DNA of 64,000 nucleotides from positions 1-64,000 of the forward strand of contig JAMHXF010000061.1 of assembly GCA_035910535.1 (NCBI GenBank), in the 5' to 3' direction. The notes under the pieces were generated by a model, which saw only the letters and a program-made list of their open reading frames with translations, did no database searches and was not told the origin of the DNA. This document shows, in pieces, positions 45,039-52,902 of this stretch (positions within the stretch are counted from its first letter, which is position 1; each line of letters begins with the position of its first letter). Position numbers and translations under genes: made by a program. Source of the stretch: Archangium_A sp035910535. GTDB lineage: Bacteria; Myxococcota; Myxococcia; Myxococcales; Myxococcaceae.

Positions 45039-46679
45039 ATGAGTAGAGAGATGACGTGGCGTCTGGCCTTGTTGGCCGGCGCGTGGCTGGGCTTTGCCTG
45101 CGGTACGCCGATGGTGAGTGAAGACCCGTGTGCGCCGCACGGCGCGTCGCACGGTGACCACTGTGACTGTGACGTCGGCTACACGGCGCGCGGTGGCACC
45201 TGCGTCGAGAAGCAGGCCGATGCGGGAGCCGTCGTCGACCGCTGCGCGCCACACGGCGAGCTGCACGACGACCACTGCCACTGCGACGCGGGCTACGAGG
45301 AGGTCGGCGGGGCGTGCGTGGCCGCCGTCGTAGACGCGGGCGTCGACCGCTGCGCGCCGCACGGCGAGCTGCACGGCAACCACTGCCACTGCGACGCGGG
45401 CTACGAGGAGGTCGGCGGTGCGTGCGTGGCCGCCGTCGTAGACGCGGGCGTCGACCCCTGCGCGCCGCACGGCGAGCTGCACGGCAACCACTGCCACTGC
45501 GAGAGCGGCTACATCGAGAGCGGCCTGTCGTGCGTGCCGGTGATGGTCGTGGCCTGCGGTGACGGCCACCGCCACGGCGTGACGTGTGTCTGCTACGCGG
45601 GCTTCGTCTACAGCGCGCTCACCGACCGCTGCGAAGCCGTCGTGCCTCCGTCGACGCAGGTGCCGGTGAGCTTCACGCTCGTCGAGTTGGGGGAAGACAT
45701 GACGAGCAGCGGCGTGAACGCGCTCAACGACCAGCGGCGCGTCGTGGGCAACAAGCGCCCGACGGGGCAGACGCACCTCTCGGCCTACACGCAGGAGGTC
45801 GTCGGTGGAGCGGGCACGTTCACCGCCGGCCCTGTCGTCGACGTGGGCATTCTGCCGAACTCGTCGAACCTCTTCAGCCGCCCGTGGGACCTCAACGCGC
45901 AGGGCGTCATCGTCGGAGAGAGCGGCAATAACAACCCGGTGCTGCCCTTCATCTTCACGGCGGGCGGCGGCCTGTCGCAGCTGAGCCTGCCTGTCGGCGC
46001 CACCGGCGCGGTCGCGCATGGCATCAACGACGCGGGTGAGCTGGTGGGCATCGGCAACTCGCGCGCGATTCGCTGGGCCTCGGCGCAGGCGGTGCCGACG
46101 TACCTGCCGTCGCACGCGGGCGCCACGGTGCAGGCCTCGCGCGCGTGGAAGCTCAACGAGAGCGGCGACATCGTCGGTCACGCCCGCGACGCGCAGGGCT
46201 CGCAGCGCGCGACGTGGTGGAAGCGCGACGGCTCGCTGGTCGACCTCGGCGCGCTCAACCCGGCGTACGCGTCGGAGGCGCTCGACGTGAACGCGACCAC
46301 GCGCATCGTCGGCAAGAGCGTGGTGGGCGTCGTGCCTGGCAGCACGTCGGGCACGTTGCAGTGGCAGGCCTTCCTCTACGAGAACGGCTCCATGCGTGGC
46401 CTGGGCACGCTGCCGAGCGCTCCGGCCGCGGTGCACAGCGTCGCCAACGCCATCAATGACGACGGCTGGGTCGTCGGGCACGTCGAGCAGATCGCCGGGC
46501 TCGCCGCGCGCGCTGTGCTGTGGCGCGACGGAGTGGCCTTCGACCTGAACGACGCCCTGCCGGCGAACTCAGGCTGGGTGCTCACCAGCGCCGTCGACGT
46601 GAACGGCCACGGCGACATCGTGGGGCGCGGCACGCTCAACGGCAGTGCCCGGCCGTTCATGCTCGTTCGCATCAACTGA
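45039..46679 (+). CDS. Secreted lipoprotein with four His/Cys modules and HAF repeats
   Basis: A 546-residue exported protein, lipobox LGFAC (Cys21). Residues 29-160 carry four modules of about 36 residues, each CAPHGxxHxxHCHCxxGY (for example RCAPHGELHGNHCHCDAGY), ending in a VDAG linker. The layout resembles EGF-like repeats but is loaded with His. A fifth, divergent copy is GDGHRHGVTCVCYAGF. From residue 200 the protein is HAF-type beta-propeller repeats (GVNALNDQRRVVGNKRP; HGINDAGELVGIGNSRAI). Metal binding by the His/Cys modules is inferred. No Zur-type box was seen directly upstream, so it may be read from the S18 operon 65 bases before. Confidence 0.78.
   Translation: MSREMTWRLALLAGAWLGFACGTPMVSEDPCAPHGASHGDHCDCDVGYTARGGTCVEKQADAGAVVDRCAPHGELHDDHCHCDAGYEEVGGACVAAVVDAGVDRCAPHGELHGNHCHCDAGYEEVGGACVAAVVDAGVDPCAPHGELHGNHCHCESGYIESGLSCVPVMVVACGDGHRHGVTCVCYAGFVYSALTDRCEAVVPPSTQVPVSFTLVELGEDMTSSGVNALNDQRRVVGNKRPTGQTHLSAYTQEVVGGAGTFTAGPVVDVGILPNSSNLFSRPWDLNAQGVIVGESGNNNPVLPFIFTAGGGLSQLSLPVGATGAVAHGINDAGELVGIGNSRAIRWASAQAVPTYLPSHAGATVQASRAWKLNESGDIVGHARDAQGSQRATWWKRDGSLVDLGALNPAYASEALDVNATTRIVGKSVVGVVPGSTSGTLQWQAFLYENGSMRGLGTLPSAPAAVHSVANAINDDGWVVGHVEQIAGLAARAVLWRDGVAFDLNDALPANSGWVLTSAVDVNGHGDIVGRGTLNGSARPFMLVRIN
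45237..45512 (+). repeat. 108-bp tandem repeat coding the His/Cys module
   Basis: Two nearly identical 108-base units (45237-45344 and 45345-45452) and a third partial copy encode the CAPHG..HCHC module with its VVDAGV linker. High nucleotide identity implies recent duplication. The first module at residues 29-66 is more diverged. Confidence 0.85.
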
Positions 46680-46702
46680 CGCGTCGACCGTCAGCGTCGG
46701 AG

Positions 46703-46732
46703 GGAGCCGGGTGTGAGGGCCCGGCTCCTTCT
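46703..46732 (+). terminator. Rho-independent terminator after HAF lipoprotein
   Basis: GGAGCCGGG and CCCGGCTCC form a perfect 9-bp GC-rich stem with an 8-base loop (TGTGAGGG), followed by TTCT. It lies 24 bases after the stop. The T-tract is short, but stem quality is high. The remaining 170 bases to 46906 hold no recognised feature. Confidence 0.7.
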
Positions 46733-46906
46733 GGCATTGCTACTTGCGGGAGAGCTCGGCGTCAGTCGGCAGTCACCGCTGCTTCGACGGTCATCGCGCG
46801 CGTCTGCGGCACGAACGTCTTTCGTCGGCGCCGCAGCGTCGGTCGGCGAGGCTGGGCTCGAGCTTCATCACGACGTTCGCCGGCTGCAACGGCGTCTTCT
46901 TTCCGT

Positions 46907-47386
46907 TCAACTTCCAGACTGGTCTCGGGTCGCCACCCAGCAATCACCGCGTGGCCCGTCGAGCAGCGCAGCCCACGCGCGCCGCAGCCCGGCGGAGCTC
47001 CACGCGGCGGGCCGCTGCCGCGACGACAGCGTCACCTCGCGCCACGTCGCGCCCGCCTCGGCATCGACCCACGCCTCCCACGCCAGCACCCACGCGGCGA
47101 AGTCGCGCAGCAGCGCGGTCGGCTGGCCTCTGAGTTGAGGCCCCAGCGCCCCGCGCGTGAGCCGCAGCGCGTGTGCTCCGCGCACCACCGTCACGCCAGT
47201 CGAGCTGAGTGAGACGACGGCGTCGCTCCACGTCGACGACGTCGCGGCGCCGGGCGGCGGCGGGGTGCGCGTCATGCCCCGGCGCGCGAAGAGGTTCCCT
47301 CCGGCGTGCCGCGCGTCACAGCCAAAGGCCCACATCTGCAGGTCGAACAGGCGCTCCAGCTGCGAGAGAGTCCTGGCGTCGAACAT
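46907..47386 (-). CDS. Unknown protein of DUF1826 operon, 159 residues
   Basis: Starts MFDARTLSQLERLFDLQMWA with GGGAGG at good spacing and a TGATG overlap with the DUF1826 stop. It contains FGCDARHAGGNLFARRGMTR followed by a PPPPG turn, then a helical stretch (TALLRDFAAWVLAWEAWVDA). One Cys/His pair at the start (GCDARH) might bind metal. No family recognised. Fourth gene of an operon whose promoter has candidate Zur box 4. Confidence 0.65.
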   Translation of the reverse strand: MFDARTLSQLERLFDLQMWAFGCDARHAGGNLFARRGMTRTPPPPGAATSSTWSDAVVSLSSTGVTVVRGAHALRLTRGALGPQLRGQPTALLRDFAAWVLAWEAWVDAEAGATWREVTLSSRQRPAAWSSAGLRRAWAALLDGPRGDCWVATRDQSGS

Positions 47387-47991
47387 CACGGCCTCCCGTC
47401 AATGGTGAGCACCAGGCGCGGCGAAGAGGAAACCGGTGGGCTGCGGTGCACGAGGCCCCAGGGCGCGTTGCCTTCGCAGGCCACGCCCTTCATCAGCGCC
47501 ACGTCGAAGCACTCGAGGTGCTGCGTGCGCGCACCGTCGAGGTTGGTGACGCGGAGCTTCGTGCGGTCGAGATCCCGCTCCGCAATCCACTCCGTGGCGG
47601 GCCCGGCCCACGTGCAGATGAGGCGCACCGTCACGTTGTCGACGTGGAACCTGGGGCACGTCTGCTGGCGCACGCAGGCCAGCTGCACGCGCGCGCGCCG
47701 CGCCTGAAACAGGTGGCCGTAGTGCGTGAGCCGCGCCTGAACTTCGTGCTCCAGCCGCGCGCGGTGCTCGCAGGCCGGCATCGGCGAGAGCCACCTCGCG
47801 ACCGGCCAGGCGCCATCGAGCGCTACGACCTCGTCGACCTCCAGCGCCAGCGCGTGAGTCGAGTGCTGACACCAACTCGCGAAGGGTGCGTCGAAGGCGC
47901 GGCGCCAGATGCACAGGTCGACGTCGCGCCGGCGAATGTGCCGCAGCCCGGCTTCGCTCCATACGATGCGGTGGCGGTTGCGGAGGCTCAT
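47386..47991 (-). CDS. DUF1826 family protein
   Basis: A 201-residue protein with the family core: CPRFHVDNVTVRLICTWAGP, TEWIAERDLDRTKL, DVALMKGVACEGNAPWGLVH and RSPPVSSSPRLVLTIDG. The FHVD motif plus later HRSP resembles a metal-binding 2-oxoglutarate-oxygenase-like fold, but function is unknown. DUF1826 genes have been noted near COG0523 and Zur targets in other bacteria, which fits. The start overlaps the MerC-like stop (ATGA), and its stop overlaps the next gene. Confidence 0.82.
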   Translation of the reverse strand: MSLRNRHRIVWSEAGLRHIRRRDVDLCIWRRAFDAPFASWCQHSTHALALEVDEVVALDGAWPVARWLSPMPACEHRARLEHEVQARLTHYGHLFQARRARVQLACVRQQTCPRFHVDNVTVRLICTWAGPATEWIAERDLDRTKLRVTNLDGARTQHLECFDVALMKGVACEGNAPWGLVHRSPPVSSSPRLVLTIDGRP

Positions 47992-48374
47992 GCGCGGCGC
48001 AGCCACGCCCGCACGGGCATCGAGAGGAACATGACGAAGGTCCCCGCCCACTCGAGCGCCGCGCCGTCGAGCGCGTGGCCGAGGGTCACCAGCGCCGCGC
48101 CGACCAGCGTCGGCCAGAACGGGCGCCACTCACCCCGCGCGCGCGCTTCACGCAGCCCGAAGCCGAGCGCCACGCTCAGCGCGACGCCCAGCAGCCACGC
48201 GTGCTGCCCTTCGCTCAACATCAACGAGACGCCGCCCAGAGAGAGCAGCGGCTTCCACAGCGCCAGACACGCCGGGCACACCGCGCAGCTGAGCGCCGGC
48301 AACAACGAGACGAGACCAGACTTCGGGGACGGGTGGGCACACGCGCAGTGCGCCGAGTGAACGTGAGAGGTCAT
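47988..48374 (-). CDS. MerC-like membrane protein with His-rich N-terminus
   Basis: A 128-residue protein beginning MTSHVHSAHCACAHPSPKSG, seven His/Cys in the first 15 residues, then four membrane segments. The first (LLPALSCAVCPACLALWKPL) has a CxxC of the kind in MerC mercury transporters. The zinc context suggests metal movement, likely zinc. The ATG at 48374 is used; a TTG nine codons upstream is possible. Coupled to DUF1826 by ATGA. Confidence 0.72.
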   Translation of the reverse strand: MTSHVHSAHCACAHPSPKSGLVSLLPALSCAVCPACLALWKPLLSLGGVSLMLSEGQHAWLLGVALSVALGFGLREARARGEWRPFWPTLVGAALVTLGHALDGAALEWAGTFVMFLSMPVRAWLRRA

Positions 48375-48422
48375 GCAGGAGGTGTGGGAAAGAGGAGTCA
48401 ACGACCGCGGCGAACGAACTCG

Positions 48423-48761
48423 TCAGGCGGGCGGCGGAGACCCTTTGGGCGCGGTGGCCCACACCTTGTGTTGCGCGCGCGGCGTGATGACCGGCGCGCA
48501 GGCGGCAGCCCACGCGCTCTGCTGCCTCGGCGTCGGGAGCGGCGTGAAGGGAGGCGTCAGCGCCGCCGCGAAGAACTTCAGGTCGCGGTGGTCGTCGGTG
48601 TGGACGTCGCCCGGCGCGTCGTCAGGGGCCTCGTCGTGACGCCAGCCGCCGTGCACCTCGCAGCGCACGTGCCGCGCGTCGAGCTCGTGCACCTCGACGG
48701 CAGCGCCCGCGAGCCCCAGCGCGCACACCAGGGCCAGCGCCGAGAGTCGACGGAGGAGCAC
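48423..48761 (-). CDS. His-rich exported protein (DUF2946-like), first gene of zinc operon 4
   Basis: A 112-residue protein starting at GTG, with signal peptide LLRRLSALALVCALGLAGAA, then VEVHELDARHVRCEVHGGWR and DEAPDDAPGDVHTDDHRDLK, an Asp/His-rich stretch suited to binding metal outside the cytoplasm. The tail is Pro/Ala-rich. No ribosome site is obvious. Candidate Zur box 4 lies 24 bases upstream. Resemblance to DUF2946 is impression only. Confidence 0.62.
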   Translation of the reverse strand: MLLRRLSALALVCALGLAGAAVEVHELDARHVRCEVHGGWRHDEAPDDAPGDVHTDDHRDLKFFAAALTPPFTPLPTPRQQSAWAAACAPVITPRAQHKVWATAPKGSPPPA

Positions 48762-48784
48762 TGTGTTGCTGTTGATGTTTCTAG

Positions 48785-48800
48785 TGAAGATGCAACTTCA
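48785..48800. promoter_or_regulatory. Candidate Zur box 4
   Basis: TGAAGATGCAACTTCA; on the minus strand TGAAGTTGCATCTTCA, identical to box 2 over TGAAGTTGCA. It has mirror ends TGAAG/CTTCA and sits just upstream of the His-rich exported protein gene. A neighbouring CTTCA-TTACA-TGAAG repeat overlaps it. Confidence 0.6.
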
Positions 48801-48928
48801 TTACATGAAGCGCCCGGCCGCTCAAGCCGCAGCTGGTTGAGCGCCTGATTTTGCGCGGCGCGCTCGGTCGCCGACGGCCACAAGTCGACCCGTTGACCAC
48901 CCGTTCTCTGCGCGGCCTGCGACTGAAA

Positions 48929-48950
48929 GTGCAAAATAGTCATTTTGCAC
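48929..48950. promoter_or_regulatory. Perfect 22-bp inverted repeat upstream of nrdAB
   Basis: GTGCAAAAT-AGTC-ATTTTGCAC: 9-bp arms, 4-bp centre, AT-rich in a GC-rich genome. It lies about 450 bases before nrdA and 170 bases upstream of the His-rich exported protein start. Typical of a dimeric repressor site; no T-run to suggest a terminator. It differs from the zinc boxes. Regulator unknown. Confidence 0.6.
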
Positions 48951-49028
48951 AAGGACTGCCGGTGAAGGTGTTACCGGCCCGCCGCGAGATGAAAAAACAC
49001 CACCCTGAAGGGTTCTTTGATGACTTCG

Positions 49029-49310
49029 ATTCATCGCACCCCCGGGCGGCGGCGGTTCTGCGCAATGCAAGGCCGATTTGCCGCTTCCGCGTCGATTTCA
49101 GGTCTGTAGCAGTACGACTGGAACCCCCTAAGTGTGGGGGATTGGACAAAAAATTGACACCATATCTAGTGCCGAGGCGCTTGACACCCCCGTGACCAGA
49201 AAGGCATAAGTCGACCCCCCGCGCCGGTCGATTGCAGGCCTTCGTGGGAGCGCCAGACGGCGTCGGGGAGAGGGAAAACTACTTTTCGCGATTTATCGCA
49301 CCCCGGGCGG
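49029..49310 (+). repeat. Direct repeat pair in nrd upstream region
   Basis: GATTCATCGCACCCCCGGGC at 49029 onward and GATTTATCGCACC-CCGGGC at 49290 onward are near-identical over 21-22 bases, one substitution and one missing C, 261 bases apart. They bracket the putative promoter and NrdR-like box. They could be binding sites for one regulator. The rest of 48801-49396 holds no convincing gene. Confidence 0.5.
49154..49210 (+). promoter_or_regulatory. NrdR-like box and promoter upstream of nrdA
   Basis: ACACCATATCTAGTGC (49157-49172) resembles the NrdR consensus ACACWATATATWGTGT. Downstream, TTGACA at 49181-49186 with CATAAG about 18 bases later (49205-49210) is a plausible sigma-70 promoter. 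The usual second NrdR box at about 31 bases is not clear. The NrdR gene itself is not in this window. Confidence 0.5.
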
Positions 49311-49396
49311 AAGGTCGCCCCGGGGTCGGTTTGGTGCGTTTTGCGGCACGTACTCGTAGTCAATTTGTTCAAACCGTTTTGAGAGGGTTACGACAC

Positions 49397-51823
49397 ATGG
49401 AGAAGGTGACGTCGTCTGGGCTTACCGAGGCGCAGCACGCGGGCGTGATGACGGCGTCGAAGTCGGCTGACAGCGCAGTGCCCACGGGGATGCGCGTGAA
49501 GAAGCGCAACGGCTCGCTCGAGACCGTCGACCTCAACAAGATCGTGCGCGCCGTCAGCCGTTGTTGTGAAGGTGTGCCCCACGTCGACGCCATGCGCGTC
49601 TCGCTCAAGACCATCGCCGGCCTGTACGACGGCGCGACCACCCGTGAGCTCGACCAGCTGTCGATTCAGACCGCCGCGTCGCTCATCATCGAAGAGCCCG
49701 AGTACTCGAAGCTCGCCGCGCGCCTGCTCTCGACCTTCATCGCGAAGGAGGTCGCGGGCCTCGAGATTCACTCGTTCACCCAGTCCATCGCGGCGGGCCA
49801 CGCGGTCGGCCTCGTCAACGAGCGCCTGCTCAACTTCGTGCAGCAGAACGCGCGCAAGCTGAACGACGCCATCGACGACACGCGCACCAACCACTTCGAG
49901 TACTTCGGCCTGCGCACGGTCTACGACCGTTACCTCCTCAAGCACCCCACCAGGCGCGACGTCATCGAGTCGCCGCAGCACTTCTTCCTGCGCGTGGCCT
50001 GCGCGCTGTCGAACACCGTCGCCGAGGCGCTCGAGCTGTACCGCCTGTTCTCGTCGCTCGAGTACATTCCCAGCTCGCCGACGTTGTTCAACTCAGGCAC
50101 GCGCCACGAGCAGTTGAGCTCGTGCTTCCTGCTCGACTCGCCGCAAGACGAGCTCACCGACATCTACAAGCGCTACGGCGACGTGGCGCAGCTCTCGAAG
50201 TTCTCGGGCGGCATCGGCATCGCCTGGCACCGCGTGCGCGCGCGCGGCTCGCTCATCAAGTCGACCAACGGGCAGAGCAACGGCATCGTGCCCTGGCTCA
50301 AGACGCTCGACGCGTCGGTCGCCGCGGTGAATCAGGGCGGCAAGCGCAAGGGCGCGGCCTGCGTGTACCTCGAGACCTGGCACGCCGACATGGAGCAGTT
50401 CCTCGAGCTGCGCGACAACACCGGCGACGAGGCGAGCCGCACGCACAACCTGAACCTCGCCAACTGGGTGCCCGACCTCTTCATGAAGCGCGTCGAGGCC
50501 GACGCGAACTGGAGCCTGTTCGACCCCAAAGACACGCCGCACTTCACCGACCTCTTCGGCGCCGAGTTCGACAAGGCCTACGAAGCGGCTGAAGCGAAGG
50601 GCCTGGCGAAGCGCAGCATCAAGGCCCGCGACCTCTACGCGCGCATGATGAAGACGCTCGCCCAGACCGGCAACGGGTGGATGACCTTCAAGGACAAGTC
50701 GAACCTCGCGTGCAACCAGACGGCGATGCCTGGCCGCACCGTGCACCTCTCGAACCTCTGCACGGAGATCCTCGAGGTCACCTCGGCCGATGAAGTCGCC
50801 GTGTGCAACCTGGGCTCCATCAACCTCGCGCGGCACCTCACGAAGAACGACGCCGGCGCGCTGGTGTTCGACTTCGAGAAGCTCTCGCGCTCGGTGCGCG
50901 TGGCCGTGCGTCAGCTCGACCGCGTCATCGACCTGAACCTGTACCCCATCGAAAACGCGAAGAAGTCGAACCTGCGTTGGCGCCCGGTGGGCCTGGGCGT
51001 CATGGGTCTGCAAGACCTCTTCTTCCAGCTCGAGCTCGCCTTCGATTCTGAAGGAGCGCGCGCGCTGTCGAAGCAGATTGCAGAAGAGGTCTACTTCCAC
51101 GCGCTCGTCGCCTCGATGGAGCTCGCGGAAGAAAAGGGCCCGCACGAGACCTTCTCCGAGACGCGCGCCGCGCGCGGTGAATTGCAGTTCAACGCGTGGG
51201 GCGTCACGCCCGCCGACACCGAGCGCTGGCAGGGGCTCGCCGAGCGCATCAAGAAGGTGGGCTTGCGCAACTCGTTGCTCATCGCCATCGCGCCGACGGC
51301 CACCATCGCGTCCATCGCCGGCTGCTCCGAGTGCATCGAGCCGCTGGTCTCGAACTTGTTCAAGCGTGAGACGTTGTCGGGCGACTTCCTCCAGGTGAAC
51401 CGCTACCTCGTCAACGCGCTGCGCGGCCTCGGGCTGTGGAATGACGACACCCGCGCGAAGCTGAAAATCGCCGAAGGCTCGGTGCAGGGCCTGACCGAGG
51501 TGCCCGAAGCGGTGCGCCTGCGCTTCCGCACGTCGTGGGAGCTGCCCATGCGCTCGCTCGTCGACATGGCCGCCGACCGTGGCGCCTTCATCGACCAGAG
51601 CCAGTCGCTCAACCTGTTCATCGAGAGCCCGAACATCGGCCAGCTCTCGTCCATGTACATGTACGCGTGGAAGAAGGGCCTCAAGACCACGTACTACCTG
51701 CGTTCGCGCCCCGCGACGCGCATCGCCAAGGCCACCGTCATCGTCGAGAAGGAGGTCGTCAGCGATTCAGCCGCCGTCGCCTGCTCGCTCGAGAACCCTG
51801 AAGCGTGTGAGGCCTGCCAGTGA
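49397..51823 (+). CDS. nrdA: Ribonucleoside-diphosphate reductase, alpha subunit (class Ia)
   Basis: An 808-residue enzyme making deoxyribonucleotides. An N-terminal ATP-cone (VKKRNGSLETVDLNKIVRAV) at about residues 32-120 suggests dATP feedback control. Active-site residues are in HEQLSSCFLLDSPQDE (redox Cys), SNLCTEILEV (thiyl Cys with the NxCxE pattern) and AVCNLGSINLA (second redox Cys). The C-terminus ends CEACQ, the shuttle cysteine pair. The ATG has GAGAGGG upstream. Its stop overlaps nrdB (GTGA). Confidence 0.95.
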   Translation: MEKVTSSGLTEAQHAGVMTASKSADSAVPTGMRVKKRNGSLETVDLNKIVRAVSRCCEGVPHVDAMRVSLKTIAGLYDGATTRELDQLSIQTAASLIIEEPEYSKLAARLLSTFIAKEVAGLEIHSFTQSIAAGHAVGLVNERLLNFVQQNARKLNDAIDDTRTNHFEYFGLRTVYDRYLLKHPTRRDVIESPQHFFLRVACALSNTVAEALELYRLFSSLEYIPSSPTLFNSGTRHEQLSSCFLLDSPQDELTDIYKRYGDVAQLSKFSGGIGIAWHRVRARGSLIKSTNGQSNGIVPWLKTLDASVAAVNQGGKRKGAACVYLETWHADMEQFLELRDNTGDEASRTHNLNLANWVPDLFMKRVEADANWSLFDPKDTPHFTDLFGAEFDKAYEAAEAKGLAKRSIKARDLYARMMKTLAQTGNGWMTFKDKSNLACNQTAMPGRTVHLSNLCTEILEVTSADEVAVCNLGSINLARHLTKNDAGALVFDFEKLSRSVRVAVRQLDRVIDLNLYPIENAKKSNLRWRPVGLGVMGLQDLFFQLELAFDSEGARALSKQIAEEVYFHALVASMELAEEKGPHETFSETRAARGELQFNAWGVTPADTERWQGLAERIKKVGLRNSLLIAIAPTATIASIAGCSECIEPLVSNLFKRETLSGDFLQVNRYLVNALRGLGLWNDDTRAKLKIAEGSVQGLTEVPEAVRLRFRTSWELPMRSLVDMAADRGAFIDQSQSLNLFIESPNIGQLSSMYMYAWKKGLKTTYYLRSRPATRIAKATVIVEKEVVSDSAAVACSLENPEACEACQ

Positions 51824-52821
51824 GTCTGCTCTCGCCGGGCATGTCGCTGACGCTGCGGCCCATGAAGTACCCGGTGTTCTTCGAGATGTACCGGTCGGCC
51901 ATCAAGAACACGTGGACGGTGGAAGAAGTCGACTTCGGCACCGACCTCGCCGACCTGCGCTCGAAGATGAGCGTGGCCGAGAAGCACCTCGTGCAGCGGC
52001 TGGTGGCGTTCTTCGCGACGGGCGACTCCATCGTCTCGAACAACCTCGTCTTGAACCTGTACCAGCACATCAACGCGCCCGAAGCGCGCATGTACTTGTC
52101 GCGCCAGCTCTACGAAGAGGCGCTGCACGTTCAGTTCTACTTGACGCTGCTCGACACCTACGTGCCCGACCCCGAAGAGCGTGAGCGCGCGTTTCAGGCC
52201 GTCGAGACGATTCCGTCGATTCGTCGCAAGGCCGAGTTCTGCTTCAAGTGGATTGATTCGATTCAGTCGCTGCAGAAGCTGGAAACGAAGGCGCACCGTC
52301 GCCAGTTTCTGCTGAACCTCATCTGCTTCGCGGGCTGCATCGAGGGGCTCTTCTTCTTCGCGGCCTTTGCGTACGTGTACTTCCTGCGCAGCCGCGGGTT
52401 GCTGCACGGCCTGGCCGGCGGCACGAACTGGGTGTTCCGCGACGAGAGCGCGCACATGGCGTTCGCGTTCAAGGTGGTCGACACGGTGCGCGCTGAAGAG
52501 CCCGACCTGTTCGACGCCGAAATGCAGGCGCAGGTGCTGGCGATGATGGACGAAGCCATCGCGTGCGAGCTGCAGTTCGCCGAAGACCTGCTCTCAGGCG
52601 GCGTGGCCGGGTTGTCGGTGCCCGAGCTCAAGCAGTACCTGCAGTTCGTCGCTGACCAGCGGTTGTCGATGCTGGGCATGCCGCGGCACTACGGCGCGAA
52701 GAACCCGTTCCCCTTCATGGACCTGCAAGACGTGCAGGAGCTCGCGAACTTCTTCGAGCGCCGCGTCTCGGCGTACCAGGTGGGCGTGACGGGCGACGTG
52801 ACGTTCGACGCTACGTTCTGA
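51820..52821 (+). CDS. nrdB: Ribonucleoside-diphosphate reductase, beta subunit (diiron, class Ia)
   Basis: A 333-residue radical-generating subunit starting at GTG coupled to nrdA. Diiron ligands: Asp69 (ATGDSIV), Glu100 and His103 with radical Tyr107 in EEALHVQFY, Glu in CFAGCIEGLFFFA, and RDESAHMAF with Glu/His. ExxHxxxY spacing matches E. coli R2, so this is a tyrosyl-radical enzyme and not a class Ic or B12-dependent one. The C-terminus (DVTFDATF) would dock into the alpha subunit. Confidence 0.95.
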   Translation: MSLLSPGMSLTLRPMKYPVFFEMYRSAIKNTWTVEEVDFGTDLADLRSKMSVAEKHLVQRLVAFFATGDSIVSNNLVLNLYQHINAPEARMYLSRQLYEEALHVQFYLTLLDTYVPDPEERERAFQAVETIPSIRRKAEFCFKWIDSIQSLQKLETKAHRRQFLLNLICFAGCIEGLFFFAAFAYVYFLRSRGLLHGLAGGTNWVFRDESAHMAFAFKVVDTVRAEEPDLFDAEMQAQVLAMMDEAIACELQFAEDLLSGGVAGLSVPELKQYLQFVADQRLSMLGMPRHYGAKNPFPFMDLQDVQELANFFERRVSAYQVGVTGDVTFDATF

Positions 52822-52847
52822 ATGGGGTTTCGGGTGGGGTTCAGGTT

Positions 52848-52861
52848 TCTCATCGATGAGA
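52848..52861. terminator. Palindrome between convergent nrdB and TIGR02996 genes
   Basis: TCTCATCGATGAGA is a perfect 14-base palindrome 27 bases after nrdB. It has no loop, so a hairpin would need a tight turn, and there is no T-run. Located where a bidirectional terminator is expected, but it could be a chance or binding site. Confidence 0.3.
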
Positions 52862-52902
52862 CCTCCGCCGCGTGCCACGTCCAATCGAGGCCGACCGCCC
52901 GT

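Noticed and set aside
46733..46750. Sigma-54-like sequence TGGCATTGCTACTTGC
   Set aside because: The spacing between GG and GC is 11 rather than 10, and no suitable gene follows.
49081..49141. CCCCC-TAAGTGT-GGGGG as a second NrdR box
   Set aside because: It does not fit the NrdR consensus, although it is symmetrical.
48841..49396. Cobalamin riboswitch before ribonucleotide reductase
   Set aside because: No B12 box was seen, and nrdB has a diiron/tyrosyl radical site, so the enzyme is not B12-dependent.
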